Assembly: GCA_963402885.1 (NCBI GenBank)
Contig: OY727094.1
Coordinates: 22,322,501 to 22,386,500, forward strand
Direction of reading: 5' to 3'
Origin: Antedon bifida
Lineage: Eukaryota; Echinodermata; Crinoidea; Comatulida; Antedonidae
Length of the DNA stretch: 64,000 nucleotides
This document shows, in pieces, positions 1 to 10,904 of the stretch; position 1 is the first letter of the stretch, and each line of letters starts with the position of its first letter. Position numbers and translations under genes: made by a program. The notes under the pieces are model-generated. The model ran no database searches. It was given only the letters and a program-made list of their open reading frames with translations, and was not told where the DNA came from.

Positions 1-640
1 ACATCCAAATAGATATTTCACTCAGACATGCCTCAACTTTACGTATAAGTATTTTCTAAAGTTATGATGACTTCTGATAGGGTGATGACAAAAACCTCCA
101 TTACAATTGAATATAAAGATTGTCACTGGCTTTCATTTAGTGTATGATTTAGCGTTCTACGGCAAGTAGTTCAAGCATTTGTTGTAATTTTTAACCAAAA
201 ACGAATGAAAATCAGTATTTTCTAAATTTATGATAGGTTTATGACAAAAACTATTACTATTACAATGAACACACACATTATCATTGGCTTTCATTTAATG
301 TATGATTTATCATTCTACTATAAGTAGTTTACGAGATAACATTTTTTTTTATTTTTACCCAAAAATTAGTAAAATCAGTATTTTACATATACAAGCTCTA
401 ATTGCAATGTAAATTTAAAATGTCTTTTTGATATCCATTCCCATATAGTTAGGGCAGTTTTTAAAAGTTGTTTGAAAAAAATTCAAGCATAAGTTACAAA
501 ATACTTGTTATTCATTAAAATAAAAAAATGAAATTTTACCAAAAAAAAATGGAAAAATGAGTTTATTTTCCATATATTTTGTAAAATATGACTCAAAGAG
601 AATTGATTCATTTTATCAAATACTGTGCCATAAAATAAAG
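1..640. other. AT-rich non-coding stretch
   Basis: No frame with coding character is visible. There is local similarity between the sequence near 60-200 and 200-340 (both carry a 'tatgataggt...ttcattta(g/a)tgtatgattta' pattern), suggesting an old tandem duplication of about 130 bp. Nothing else is recognised. Confidence 0.5.
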
Positions 641-659
641 ATATTGGTAAAATTGCGTG

Positions 660-1330
660 AAAAAATAGGTCATTGACCTATGACCCGAAAGTTCAAAATC
701 ACTTGAGAATCAGATGTACCCAGTATTTTTACCTTTCGGATGTTGTGATGTCATCGTATGGCCACATAAATGTAAAATATAGGATTTTTGCCTCTTTCGT
801 CATAGCTCATAACATTTGATAGAGCGCATTTCCGCTTATCCGTACCTCAATTTCCTCAAGATTTTAATATGTTTTATAGCTCAATCACTTATCTTTCGCA
901 TGAGTTACAAATATTTTAATTTTGATGACATCATCATGTTTAAAAATTTGAATAACCTGGGTCACTTATTTTCATCCTTACAGTAAATTTCAATATGTTA
1001 TAGTTTGTCAAAATGAAAAGTGACCCTCCTGGTTAAAACGTATTATCGAAGCTGTTTAATTGTAGATATGGATTCATGTAACATTTTTGCTTATTGGATG
1101 TTGTGACGTCATCATATGGCCAATTGAACTGAAAAAGTCGGATTTTCATCTTTTACATCTTAGTTCACCACATGAAGATCTGTATTATTCTTCTTTCTTA
1201 TTTTTGTGCATCGCGTTTCTCTAAAACATAACAGTTCCTAATTTTGTCAACATTTATGTGAACTTGTGCTCCTCCTATTTGTGACTTGCAAGCGATTTTA
1301 TGAATTTCAATGTTTGATCAAAGATTAAAA
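660..1330 (+). repeat. Dispersed repeat with 'gtgacgtcatcatatggcc' motifs, copy 1
   Basis: The motif family (ttggatgttgtgacgtcat, then atggccA) occurs twice here, near 735 and 1090, so the copy contains about two monomers of roughly 360-380 bp. The order of landmarks (gagcgcat, then a cttatcttt...catgag block, then gatga(c)atcatcat and ttgaataac) is the same as at 42.5-43.1 kb. Inverted copies lie near 15.4-15.8 and 49.1-49.8 kb. No coding frame is seen. The class is unknown; at 43.3 and 49.1 kb members end in a short palindrome (aattcgtca/tgacgaatt), which hints at a DNA element. Confidence 0.7.
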
Positions 1331-1752
1331 TATATATATATATGCATTATTTTTACAAAACGTCAAAAATTGCAGGTCTAGTGTCTTTAATAAGGATTTA
1401 CAATATGTCAAATTCTACGAACTTATTAACAACAAAATATATAAAAATAAAGTCATATTAAGGGGTGGAATTGTTTTATAATGTTTCTGTCCTACTATGC
1501 GCAATAGCTTTAATTAAAAATGATACAATTACTGTAAAAAAAATAAGGAAAAAAATTGTTTTATCTTGGTAAAAATCATAGGCCTATATGCTATTTTTAA
1601 TTATTATTAATTAGTTATTTAATACAAATATTCTAATAGTATTCATATTGAATATTGAACATAAGTCTCTCTTTTTAACTTATTAAAACAAGTTCTTATG
1701 GAAGATAAACTTTCTAAGAAATGATCAATTGTTTATATTGAGTTAGTGTCAG

Positions 1753-2774
1753 TGGTACAATGGCCTGTGTGGAATCTGGTTAGTTTTACAAATGGTACAA
1801 TGGCCTGTGTGGAATCTGGTCATTTTACAAATGGTACAATGGCCTGTGTGGAATCTGGTTAGTTTTACAAATGGTACAATGGCCTGCGTGGAATCTGGTT
1901 AGTTTTACAAATGGTACAATGGCCTGTGTGGAATCTGGTTAGTTTTACAAATGGTACAATGGCCTGTGTGGAATCTGGTTAGTTTTACAAATGGTACAAT
2001 GGCCTGTGTCGAATCTGGTTAGTTTTACAAATGGTACAATGGCCTGTGTGGAATCTGGTTAGTTTTACAAATGGTACAATGGCCTGTGTGGAATCTGGTT
2101 AGTTTTGCAAATGGTACAATGGCCTGTGTGGAATCTGGTCATTTTACAAATGGTACAATGGCCTGTGTGGAATCTGGTTAGTTTTACAAATGGTACAATG
2201 GCCTGTGTGGAATCTGGTTAGTTTTACAAATGGTACAATGGCCTGTGTGGAATCTGGTTAGTTTTACAAATGGTACAATGGCCTGCGTGGAATCTGGTTA
2301 GTTTTACAAATGGTACAATGGCCTGTGTGGAATCTGGTTAGTTTTACAAATGGTACAATGGCCTGTGTGGAATCTGGTTAGTTTTACAAATGGTACAATG
2401 GCCTGTGTGGAATCTGGTTAGTTTTACAAATGGTACAATGGTCTGTGTGGAATCTGGTTAGTTTTACAAATGGTACAATGGCCTGTGTGGAATCTGGTCA
2501 TTTTACAAATGGTACAATGGCCTGTGTGGAATCTGGTCATTTTACAAATGGTACAATGGCCTGTGTGTGGAATCTGGTTAGTTTTACAATGGCCTGTGTG
2601 GAATCTGGTTAGTTTTACAAATGGTACAATGGCCTGTGTGGAATCTGGTTAGTTTTACAAATGGTACAATGGCCTGTGTGGAATCTGGTTAGTTTTACAA
2701 ATGGTACAATGGCCTGTGTGGAATCTGGTCATTTTACAAATGGTACAATGGCCTGTGTGGAATCTGGTCATTTT
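1753..2774. repeat. 40-bp minisatellite, 26 copies
   Basis: The unit reads tggtacaatggcctgtgtgg, then aatctggttagttttacaaa. Twenty-six copies were counted from the ggcctg core. Two subtypes occur: a 40-bp form with ggttagtttt and a 39-bp form with ggtcatttt (copies 2, 10, 19, 20, 25 and 26). Copy 21 carries an extra gt and is shortened at its end. Point variants (gcgtgg in copies 4 and 14) are few, so the array is young. Open frames across it are artefacts of the repeat. Confidence 0.97.
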
Positions 2775-4020
2775 CTGCTTTCTAAGTAATTGGTTCTTGC
2801 TTTTTTAATTTTTATGTTTGTCCCTTTAAAATTGATTCTATCTAACAGATAATATTATATACATGGTAAAGTATATTTTTATATTTAACATAGTCGTTTA
2901 TTGTTGTTATAAGGATTTATACAGACATTTTTTGAACATTTTAAAAACCTTTCATATCCATTTAAGGCATCCTTTAACTGGTCATTTGAAATCAAATAAA
3001 CTAATAATATAGCTTATTTAAAAATACTTTTCATTGAACTATATTAAATTTCCATTACTAAAAAAACAACATTTAAATAAAATCACTTAGCAGTGCACAT
3101 TATATCATCTAAATTAATGTGATTCAATGACCAATAAGGAAGCAAGCTCAAGGCACAATCTTAATGAATAATGTTTCATCAAATTAGCATTACAACGCTT
3201 CATACAGCAACATTCCCATAACTGTTAATATCCTGATGTATGAAAGTAAATGTCTCCTAACACACCACAATGTATTCTTACAATCTGATTTATAATTAAA
3301 TTATATTATTAATTGTTCCGGGTAAAAGTTCTATTTTACAGTTCTAAAATGGTTCGCACATTCAGATTTTTGAGAATTGCACAGGCTAGCCTTCGACATT
3401 GCTTTAAGATAGAAGCAGCGGATTAATTGAATTCTAAATAGGACAGTCAATCTTTCAACTCATAAAATATTCTCCCAATACAATTATTCAAATTTCTGCA
3501 ATAATGAATATTTTCTATTCATGTCATTCATATGTAATAATTCTTTATTGAAAAAAAAAACATTTAGGGAACAATATATACTACGGCGCACTTGAAAGCT
3601 TAATCAACAGCAGTGTCAGCAACAGCAATCTATTAATAATTGCGTGGGACATGAATCTTAAGACCGGAACTGGATATTATCAGAGTTTATGACATGCATA
3701 TATGGAAAAAGCAAGATAAACAACAGTGGGTACACTTGGAGATGGCAATGAGATATAAACTCACACACTTACAAAGTGTTTGATATGGGTTATGCAAACA
3801 GTCAGAAATAAAACACTTATGTGACCCGATCTGTATCGATATATTGTGTGTAAAATGAAAACAACTTTTTATTTCCGCACATACACATAACAAACATAAC
3901 ATTTCATTTATATGGTGATTTTTACAAAGCGCCTGACAGTACAAAACAAACATCAAAAATCTTAAATAAAAAATGCAAGAAACACAAGATACACAGGCCT
4001 GCTATGGATACTGACGTCAT
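2775..4020. other. Non-coding, nothing recognised
   Basis: AT-rich sequence without a supported gene. The 89-residue minus-strand frame near 3687-3956 has no domain or splice context that I recognise. Confidence 0.4.
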
Positions 4021-4021
4021 C

Positions 4022-4990
4022 GGTCGAGTCACTTAATCATCCCACACTGTAAATGGATCTTAAGTTTACTTTTAAAAAGTGAAAGTGAGGGTGACTTACG
4101 AATTTCAACGGGCAGTTCGTTCCAATATTGAGGTCCAAGGACCGAAAACAAACTGCTACCAGTGGCACCATAAATCTGTGAGTGTCCATGTCTGTTGAAA
4201 ATGTTGTAAGTAAACTGGTGCGCGTTTGCTAAGGCAGTTATACACCTGAACTAGGATCTTGTATTTAACTCGGTCTTCTATACATAGCCAATTTAGTTGA
4301 CGTAACAAAGAAAAAGCACTCGTACGTCTAGATACCTGAAAAAGAGTGGAGCTGTGGCTTGGTTGTTATGATGCTTGACTACCAATCTAAGGGTCCTGGG
4401 TTCAAGTCCTGTCATACGTCAGGATTTTTTTCTCATGACAATTTGCAATTCCACTCCCAAAGACTTTGTTTATGTAGAGCATCTTGTGCTTATGTTTGTC
4501 GTTTGAACAGGAGAACCACCTTTGAGAGAAGGACAGTGATTGATGTCACTTGTGGTTATCCTTGGCAATTTGCCTAAAATTGAATAAAAATTTTTTTTAA
4601 ATAAATAAATAAAAAAACAAAAAAACAATCGGGCTGCGTGATTTTGTATTGTTTGCAAGGCATTAAAATTATTTTGCGACATCCCACCAAAAACAAATTG
4701 CAATAGTCTATGCGACTTAAGATCTTAATAGAAATTAGCGACTTGTTTAACCTTAGATACATGCTCATTCATTTTTAGGTGTTCATCAAGGAATACACCA
4801 ATATTTTTAACAACCTTTGACGGACGCACAACTGCTTCGCCAATTTGGAGCTCAATGTTAAGTGCATTACAATTAAATCGTGGGGGTGAAAACAAAATTA
4901 TCTCCGTTTTGGAGTCATTTAATTTTAGTTTGTTGTCATGCATCCAATCTTTTAATCTATTAATTGCGATGATGCACCATAGCAACACAC
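4022..4990 (-). mobile_element. LINE relic (reverse transcriptase C-terminal half), minus strand
   Basis: Read on the minus strand, 4988-4725 encodes the reverse transcriptase thumb region typical of CR1/L2/Jockey-like LINEs (N-x-L-K-L-N-x-x-K-T-E-I, then K-N-I-G-V-F-L-D and H-V-S-K-V). It continues through the SRIDYCN..LVG block to QNHAAR near 4625. After an inserted SINE it resumes near 4330 with LNWLCIEDRVKYKILVQVYN and a P-V-Y-L motif, the usual C-terminal 'HWLP.R...FK' block. Frameshifts and stops are present and the 5' half is absent, so it is a dead 5'-truncated copy. Confidence 0.88.
4335..4625 (+). mobile_element. tRNA-derived SINE inserted in the LINE
   Basis: The head carries a tRNA-like A box (gtggcttggttgttatgatg) and a B box (gggttcaagtcctg). 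The tail has ggacagtgattgatgtcac followed by ggttatccttggcaatttg and an AT-rich end with several aaata repeats. The same tail ends a second SINE at 14.9 kb. It separates two parts of one LINE frame, so it inserted after the LINE. The 72-residue frame across the head is not a gene. Confidence 0.85.
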
Positions 4991-6349
4991 GCAGTTCGAG
5001 AAACTTCGAAGAACCAAATTTTAAAAAATTGTTTCATAGTAAATCAAAGTTTTCATTGGTTCCTTCTTTAAACTCCGCCCAAAACTTCCATATTCAGAAT
5101 GTCAAATGGATGAGCTTTATTTTGTAGTGGGACCTTTCAACATTGTGCAGCGAACTGGCAATCAAAATTTCGTCAAACTCGGCCACTTTCAACTGAATTT
5201 ACGCACAATTTTAGCATAAATCGAGAGGAAAATGCAAAAACATGTAATCTGCCAGGGTAGTCGATTTGGACGTGTTTTGACTGATTACGTGAATTTTGAA
5301 ATGCCCACAAAGAGAGGGTTTTGCCAGATTGGGTTACATTTTATGACAAAGATCGTATGATGTTGTTACTAAATCTAGGTCTTACAGTGGGATTGTTGTA
5401 GAAACTCATCATAGACTAGTAAAAGCTCTGGATGCAGTATATTAAAGATGAAACCAAAAAAGAAAGGACAGAGAAATTGACGCAGAAAATTTAAATGATA
5501 GGACTAACCAGGGAAATGTTAGGATGAAATTAGTATGTTTTGCCAGACCAAGTCACGTTTTCTGTGATAGTCAGCTTAACAGCTCATATGCATCAAGGCA
5601 ATTAGAGACAAGCTTCAATCACATATTTTTCAGGAAGAGTTTAACGCATAAACCTCCCAGTCATTCACAGATTTATTTATCACCATTTGGCAAATAGCCC
5701 AAGAGGAAATCATGGGCCATGGCCCAACACAGAATTGGGAACCTCTGGGAACAGATCATTCATTGGCAGAGCTAGTTCAAGCACTTTCAGAATGCTTTCT
5801 ATTAGTAATATTTGAACCAGCATTTGAACCTAATGGCCAATGATTGAAAAAAGACACTTATACCCTTTTCACATCTGCATAAATGTATACAACTTATAAC
5901 AAGGTTTGAGTTATTACACATTTTCATACATATATATGCGAAACCTGACAAAAACCTTGGAAGGAAAGCGTAGTTGCGCGCTATTTTATTACTATGATTG
6001 GTCAGTTTAATACTAGGGCAATACACACGCACGCAATAAGAACTCTGAACATCTCGGAACAAAAACAGGCCTCTCATCAGTATGTTTTTCTCCCGAGATT
6101 TCACAGAGTGTGAAATCTTTTTTCCACAAAATTGTATTCACACTATGCAAACCTAGTTACAACTTGTTACATTTTGCAGATGTGAAAAGGGTATAGGTCT
6201 TAAAATAAAAAAAAATTAAATAAATAAAAAAATAAAAATAAAAAAAAACAAACAAAAGTTTATGACATTATGGCTATGTTCAGACCCATGGCGTTATAGC
6301 AAGGTCACATTACAAACCGCAGAGAAAAAAACCAGAGTGTAAGCGTCAT
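4991..6349. other. Non-coding, nothing recognised
   Basis: No supported gene. 'acaacttataacaagg' near 5889 and 'acctagttacaacttgttac' near 6150 bracket a stretch whose ends also share 'cccttttcacatctgca' (5865) and 'gcagatgtgaaaagggtat' (6177). That is an inverted pair about 330 bp apart and looks like the terminal repeats of a small MITE spanning about 5862-6197. Confidence 0.5.
5862..6197. mobile_element. MITE-like element with about 20-bp terminal inverted repeats
   Basis: The left end (tatacccttttcacatctgc) is the reverse complement of the right end near 6178-6197 (gcagatgtgaaaagggtata). A second inner inverted pair (caacttataacaagg / ctagttacaacttgtta) lies just inside. No coding frame is needed to explain it. 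The 100-residue minus-strand frame inside is probably chance. Confidence 0.72.
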
Positions 6350-7528
6350 TCAGTTTATAATAATAATAAATCAGGCTTGATAGAGCGCATTATGCTAAAA
6401 GCCCCAATGCGCTTTACAATTAATTAGTCAAAAGATAACTTAAATGGATGAGTTTTTAATAATTGTTTAAATGTACGATGGTGGATGCTTGTTGAATTGC
6501 AGGTGGTAAGTCGTTCCAAAGAGCAACTGATGTGTGTAGAAGGACGGACAGAGTGTGAGAGAAGAGACTCAGCGGAAGTCCTCAGAGTTCTTTTAGGAGC
6601 ATATAATTTGATGAGTTCTTTTATGAATGTTGGTGAAAAGTTGTGCATGGCTTTGTATGTAAGCAACAGAATCTTAAATGAAATCTCTGCACAACAGGAA
6701 GCCAGTAAAGCTTTTTTTAAAGTGGGTGTCATATGTTGACGAATGGGAACATGATGGATTAAGCGGTCTGCAGTATTCTGCACTCGTTGGATGGTGTTTA
6801 TTTAACTTTGCTGGTAAGCCACACAGAAAGGAATTACGATCCAGCCGAGATGAAACAAAGGCGTGGACAAGGATTTCAGTTGACTTCGAAGATATTTCCG
6901 AATGCTTCTAATGCGTCAAATTGCTTGAAGCCCAGCTCTATAGATATTTGTACACGATTGAACATTGTAAGTAAAGAATCCTTTATAACCCCAAGATTCT
7001 GCAATGTGTGGAAGGTTTAATGGATGATCCTCCGATTATCTCTGAAGGGGTCAGATTCGCAGGTTTAAAGCGGGAGGAGAAATGAATGAGTTCGGTTTTT
7101 GCATCATTCATGATTAGCTTATTGAACCATGAACGAACCGCAGAAATGCAGGTTTCCAGCTTTTGACAGCAGACTTATGTTGGCCAGGGTTAAAAGAAAT
7201 AAATAGCTGAATGTCATCGGCATAAAAGCCATAGCTTTAACATTGTGACTAGCAATGAGGTCCAAGAGTGGAGAAATAAATACAATTTTAAAAAGAGGGC
7301 CAACAATCGACCCCTGTGGAACACCACATTTTAAGGTTGTAGGATTTGACATGACATTGTTGATTGCAACAGATTGCGATCTGTCATTGAGATAGGAAGA
7401 TACCGTAATGCAATGACAGACAAGCTAATAACTGGTGATGATAATAGTGTCAAATGCGGCACTGAAATCCAAAAGTACTATTAAAACTTCGTACGTTTTT
7501 CAAGAGCTAACAAGATGTCATTTCGTAC
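6350..7528 (-). mobile_element. LINE relic (L2/CR1-like), minus strand
   Basis: On the minus strand, motifs run in the order expected for a reverse transcriptase. NDILLALEK comes first, followed by LLDFSAAFDT, CGVPQGSIVGPLF, YGFYADDIQLF (in a shifted frame), then the C-terminal QNTADRLIHHVPIRQHMTP and FKILLLTYKAMH. The 3' end has the 'ttgtaaagcgcattgggg...gcgctctatcaa' hairpin followed by a short att repeat, as in L2-type elements. The catalytic YADD survives, but frameshifts break the frame between 7010 and 7530. The copy is 5'-truncated at a minisatellite. Confidence 0.9.
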
Positions 7529-7612
7529 ACCGACTTGCAACTCGCACTTTCCGACCCGCAACTCGCACTTTCCGACTCGCAACTCACATTTGCCTACTCG
7601 CAGAAAAGAAAC
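7529..7612. repeat. 20-bp minisatellite 'cgacccgcaactcgcacttt', locus 1
   Basis: About four degenerate copies (cgacttgcaactcgcacttt, cgacccgcaactcgcacttt, cgactcgcaactcacattt, and a final ctactcgcag) directly abut the 5' end of the truncated LINE. The same unit occurs at 21.6-21.7 kb. Confidence 0.85.
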
Positions 7613-8136
7613 CCTCCTTTGTGATACCCCTCCATGCTAGGCCCAATTCTCACATGGTTTTGCCAGGGCAAAGAGGGCTTCCACAAGCTGAACAATCCAA
7701 ACAAAGGAGGTTGCACATTGCCAGTGTACAGCCTATGATAGGTTGTTTCTTACCCACATGTTTTCATCATAGGCCTAGATCTCAGCCCTAATGTTAAGGT
7801 TGTAGGATTGTGAGCCATATCGATAACAGTATTTGACGCAGATACAAATGTTCTATCTAGAACTACTGTATAATAACTTTATTATAATAAACTATACAAA
7901 GTACACATCTACACAGTAGGAATAAATATGGAAGAGTGATTCACATAGAAGAATGTTATCATCTTAAGGAGTGAGCTAAGCAATGATGGATTGCTTTGTG
8001 GTCTGGGGACAGTTCAGGTATATCATCTATTTCTTAGAACAGGAACTTTCACTTATCTATAGGTGAATGACCAGTAGGCTATTGGTAACATTTATTGTAC
8101 AATGAGAGCACAATTTAACACCTAAAAAAATAGTTA
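7613..8136. other. Non-coding, nothing recognised
   Basis: No gene or clear repeat recognised. It separates the minisatellite from the first gypsy fossil and may include unrecognised 5' sequence of that element. Confidence 0.35.
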
Positions 8137-10900
8137 GTGATAGTTTTTACAAACTTGCACGTACATCATGATGACATACTTTCTAAGGGACTGATCCACT
8201 TAAAAGTCGACAGTGGAGCCAGTGGAAATACGTTACCACTGAGAATATTTAAAAAAATGTTTAAAGAACAATCAGTTGACATTAAGCAAGATTATACTGA
8301 TCTGTATTCATACAGTAGACATAAAAATAAGTATCTTGGTTCGATAAATCTTTGACTACAACGAACAGATAGCGAAAGATTTCTACATATAGGTTCCATG
8401 ACGTAGATGGTCCAGCATTAATTGGGAAGAAATCAAGCGATTGCATGGGGCTAATTACATTTGATGAGCACATGACATAGTGCCGTTACTATGACATCCA
8501 CATTTGTTGATCACACAACATCAGTTAAACTGATAAACTCAGTCGAAGATATGAAATGGAATTTTCCTGAATGTTTTGATAAAGTTGGCTGTTTTAAAGA
8601 GCCAGTAGATCTCCATCTGACACCAGATGCAAAAACCTTACATCGACGCTCCACGACGTTGTCCAATTCACATGAAACCAAAGATTAAAGCTGAGTTGGA
8701 TAAAGGAAGACAGGTGATAATTCCTGAAACGATGAAAAACGATATTCTAAAGCAACTTCACGAATCACACCAAGGTGTTGAAAAGACACGAAAGCTGGCT
8801 CATAAAAGCGTGTACTGGCCGAAAATAAACACAGACATCGATGAAATTTGCCAGAACATTTTATTTTATAATTATTTAATTAATGACAATCCCATTAATA
8901 GGGTGCAATCGCAAAAAGATCTTGGTGTTCTTATTGATAGTTCCCTTTGTTTTTCTTTTCATATTGATTATCTTGTTGGCAAGTGCAATAGACTGCTTGG
9001 GCTGATGTGGCGTAATTGTAAACATTTTGACAGGCAAACCAAAATCCACCTTTATTATTCAATTATCTATCCCATTCTCAACTTTAGTTCTGTTATTTTT
9101 AATTCTATTTCGAAAACTCAGTCTACGCGCATTCAGCGTCTGCATAACCGTTTTTTACGCTACATCAGCCACAACCAGAATCCTGACTTTTATTTCCATG
9201 TCCGATCTCCTGAGTCTCGTAGAACCTTTTTTGATCTTGTTTTTTTGTATAAATGTATTAATTCTTTATTTGACTGTAACTTAGTTAGTAATTTTTATCT
9301 TAAAGTCCCTAGTCGTCGTCTTAGAAGAAATACTACTTTTCATATTCCTTTTAGTAGAGTAAATGTTTTAAAAAATGGTTTTATTAGTAGATTAAGTCAA
9401 ACTTATAATTCTTTTACTTTAAGAAACCCTGAGTTGGATATCTTTAGTAATAATTTCCGTAAGTTTTGTAACATTGTTAGTAGTTTAGTTTAATGTTTTT
9501 TATTGTATATGTTCGTGTTTGTCTGTGTTCCCTCCTGTAAGTGGTGAACCATGAGCTCACTGTTGGTTGGGAAATGAATAAATAAATAAATAAAATTTGT
9601 CAGGAATCAAAGCAACCTATGATTATGCATGAAAAACCCTCTAAACCATGAATAAAGCTTGGGACTGATTTATTACTACAGCAGATACCCTGTTGTAAAA
9701 CTACTTGGATCTACACGATCTGTAATTAACACAACAAAGGGTTTATTGGAAATTGTTCTGAAATATTCTCCGATAATGGTCCTCAATTCCAGCAAGAGTA
9801 TGACGAATTTTGCGCTGAATGGGGCATTGATCATACCACGAGTAGCCCAGGAGATCCTCAGTCAAACGGGTTCATTGAGCGACAAGTTCATTACATAAAA
9901 CCCATCATAAAAAAATTGTTAAAAACCGGCGGAGATATTAACAAAGCACTGTTGAATGTTAGAGCTACACCATTGGAAACGGGTGTACCAAGTCCAGCCG
10001 AACTAATGTTTAATCGACCTATACCAACATTAACACCAAGTCATCAAGCAGCAAACAACTCACAACAAGAAGAATATTGTAGAAACTGCGACAAGCTACG
10101 CAGCGGCAAAAAGAATACGCAGATAAAAACATGCATGAACTCCTACCTATTCCTGATGGAAGCAATGTTCGAGTTTTTGAGTCCGCAATGGAAACCTGCG
10201 ACGATTGTGGAAAAGTGTGTCCACCCAAGATCATATATTATACAAGCGGAAAACGGGAATCTGCTGACGAAATCGCGTACATTTGAGGAAGTTACCTCAA
10301 CAGAATGCCCAAATCAATGGAAGCACAGCACAAGAGAATGTTGTACCAACCTCGCAACCGATAGACCAAAAATCAGTCTTTTTCGAATATGAGTAACACA
10401 CGCTCTAAGAGAAGTGTGAAACCTCCTACGCGATTAATTGATTGACGCGATTGACAAGTTTCAAAATGTATGTTCTTACCACTGATTGTTTTAAAGTTGG
10501 AGTTCTAGGAAATTAGGAACATTTGAAGTTTTTATTTTTGAACATTTGAACGTTTATAGTTAATACAGTTTTGAACCTTTTGGACAATTATGGACACTTA
10601 AATAAATAACTCTTAACTATTCATTAACTATACTATACTGTTATAAAAAACAGGGGGATGTAGTAATATCATAATGTGTGTATGCTGCCCCCAAATACTA
10701 TAACCATAACAACGCTACTGCGCACTAATGGCAGTTCTAATACAACGGCATATTGAAAAATAATACCGATTAATAGTTATACATTAAAGGTTAATATAAT
10801 CATTACGAGTCTAGTAATCATTAAAGCCTATATATCTAAAGTACAGAAGTAACCAGTGTAGCGTGTATAGGCCTAGCCTTGCTGCACTGTAGAATTTAAT
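8137..10900 (+). mobile_element. Ty3/gypsy LTR retrotransposon fossil, copy A
   Basis: Parts seen in order: an aspartic protease segment with the DSGAS active-site motif (about 8.15-8.35 kb), the start of the reverse transcriptase region (8.5-8.7 kb), an integrase zinc-binding stretch ending in V-Y-W-P (8.7-8.85 kb), the integrase core (9.65-10.0 kb) and a C-terminal tail. A purine-rich tract just before 10659 and a TG start there suggest the 3' LTR begins at that point (to about 10.9 kb). Most of the reverse transcriptase and RNase H is absent and several breaks are present. It is clearly broken and old, and carries a younger LINE insertion. Confidence 0.85.
8857..9592 (+). mobile_element. 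5'-truncated LINE inserted in the gypsy fossil
   Basis: An open frame from about 8860 to 9493 gives the C-terminal part of a non-LTR reverse transcriptase (Q-K-D-L-G-V-L-I-D-S-S-L, F-H-I-D-Y-L-V, R-I-Q-R-L-H-N-R-F-L-R-Y-I). A short 3' UTR ends in (taaa)n. The flanks read aaatttgccagaa (8844-8856) and aaatttgtcaggaa (9593-9606), a target-site duplication of 13-14 bp with two differences. The frame is open to its stop, so this copy is younger than its host. The 288-residue frame starting upstream fuses gypsy integrase to this LINE and is not one protein. Confidence 0.93.
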
Positions 10901-10904
10901 ATGT

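Noticed and set aside
2430-2652. Two overlapping 60-residue frames
   Set aside because: They lie wholly in the 40-bp minisatellite and merely translate its unit.
8627-9493. A single 288-residue protein
   Set aside because: The N-terminal part is gypsy integrase and the rest is an inserted LINE; the junction coincides with the LINE target duplication.
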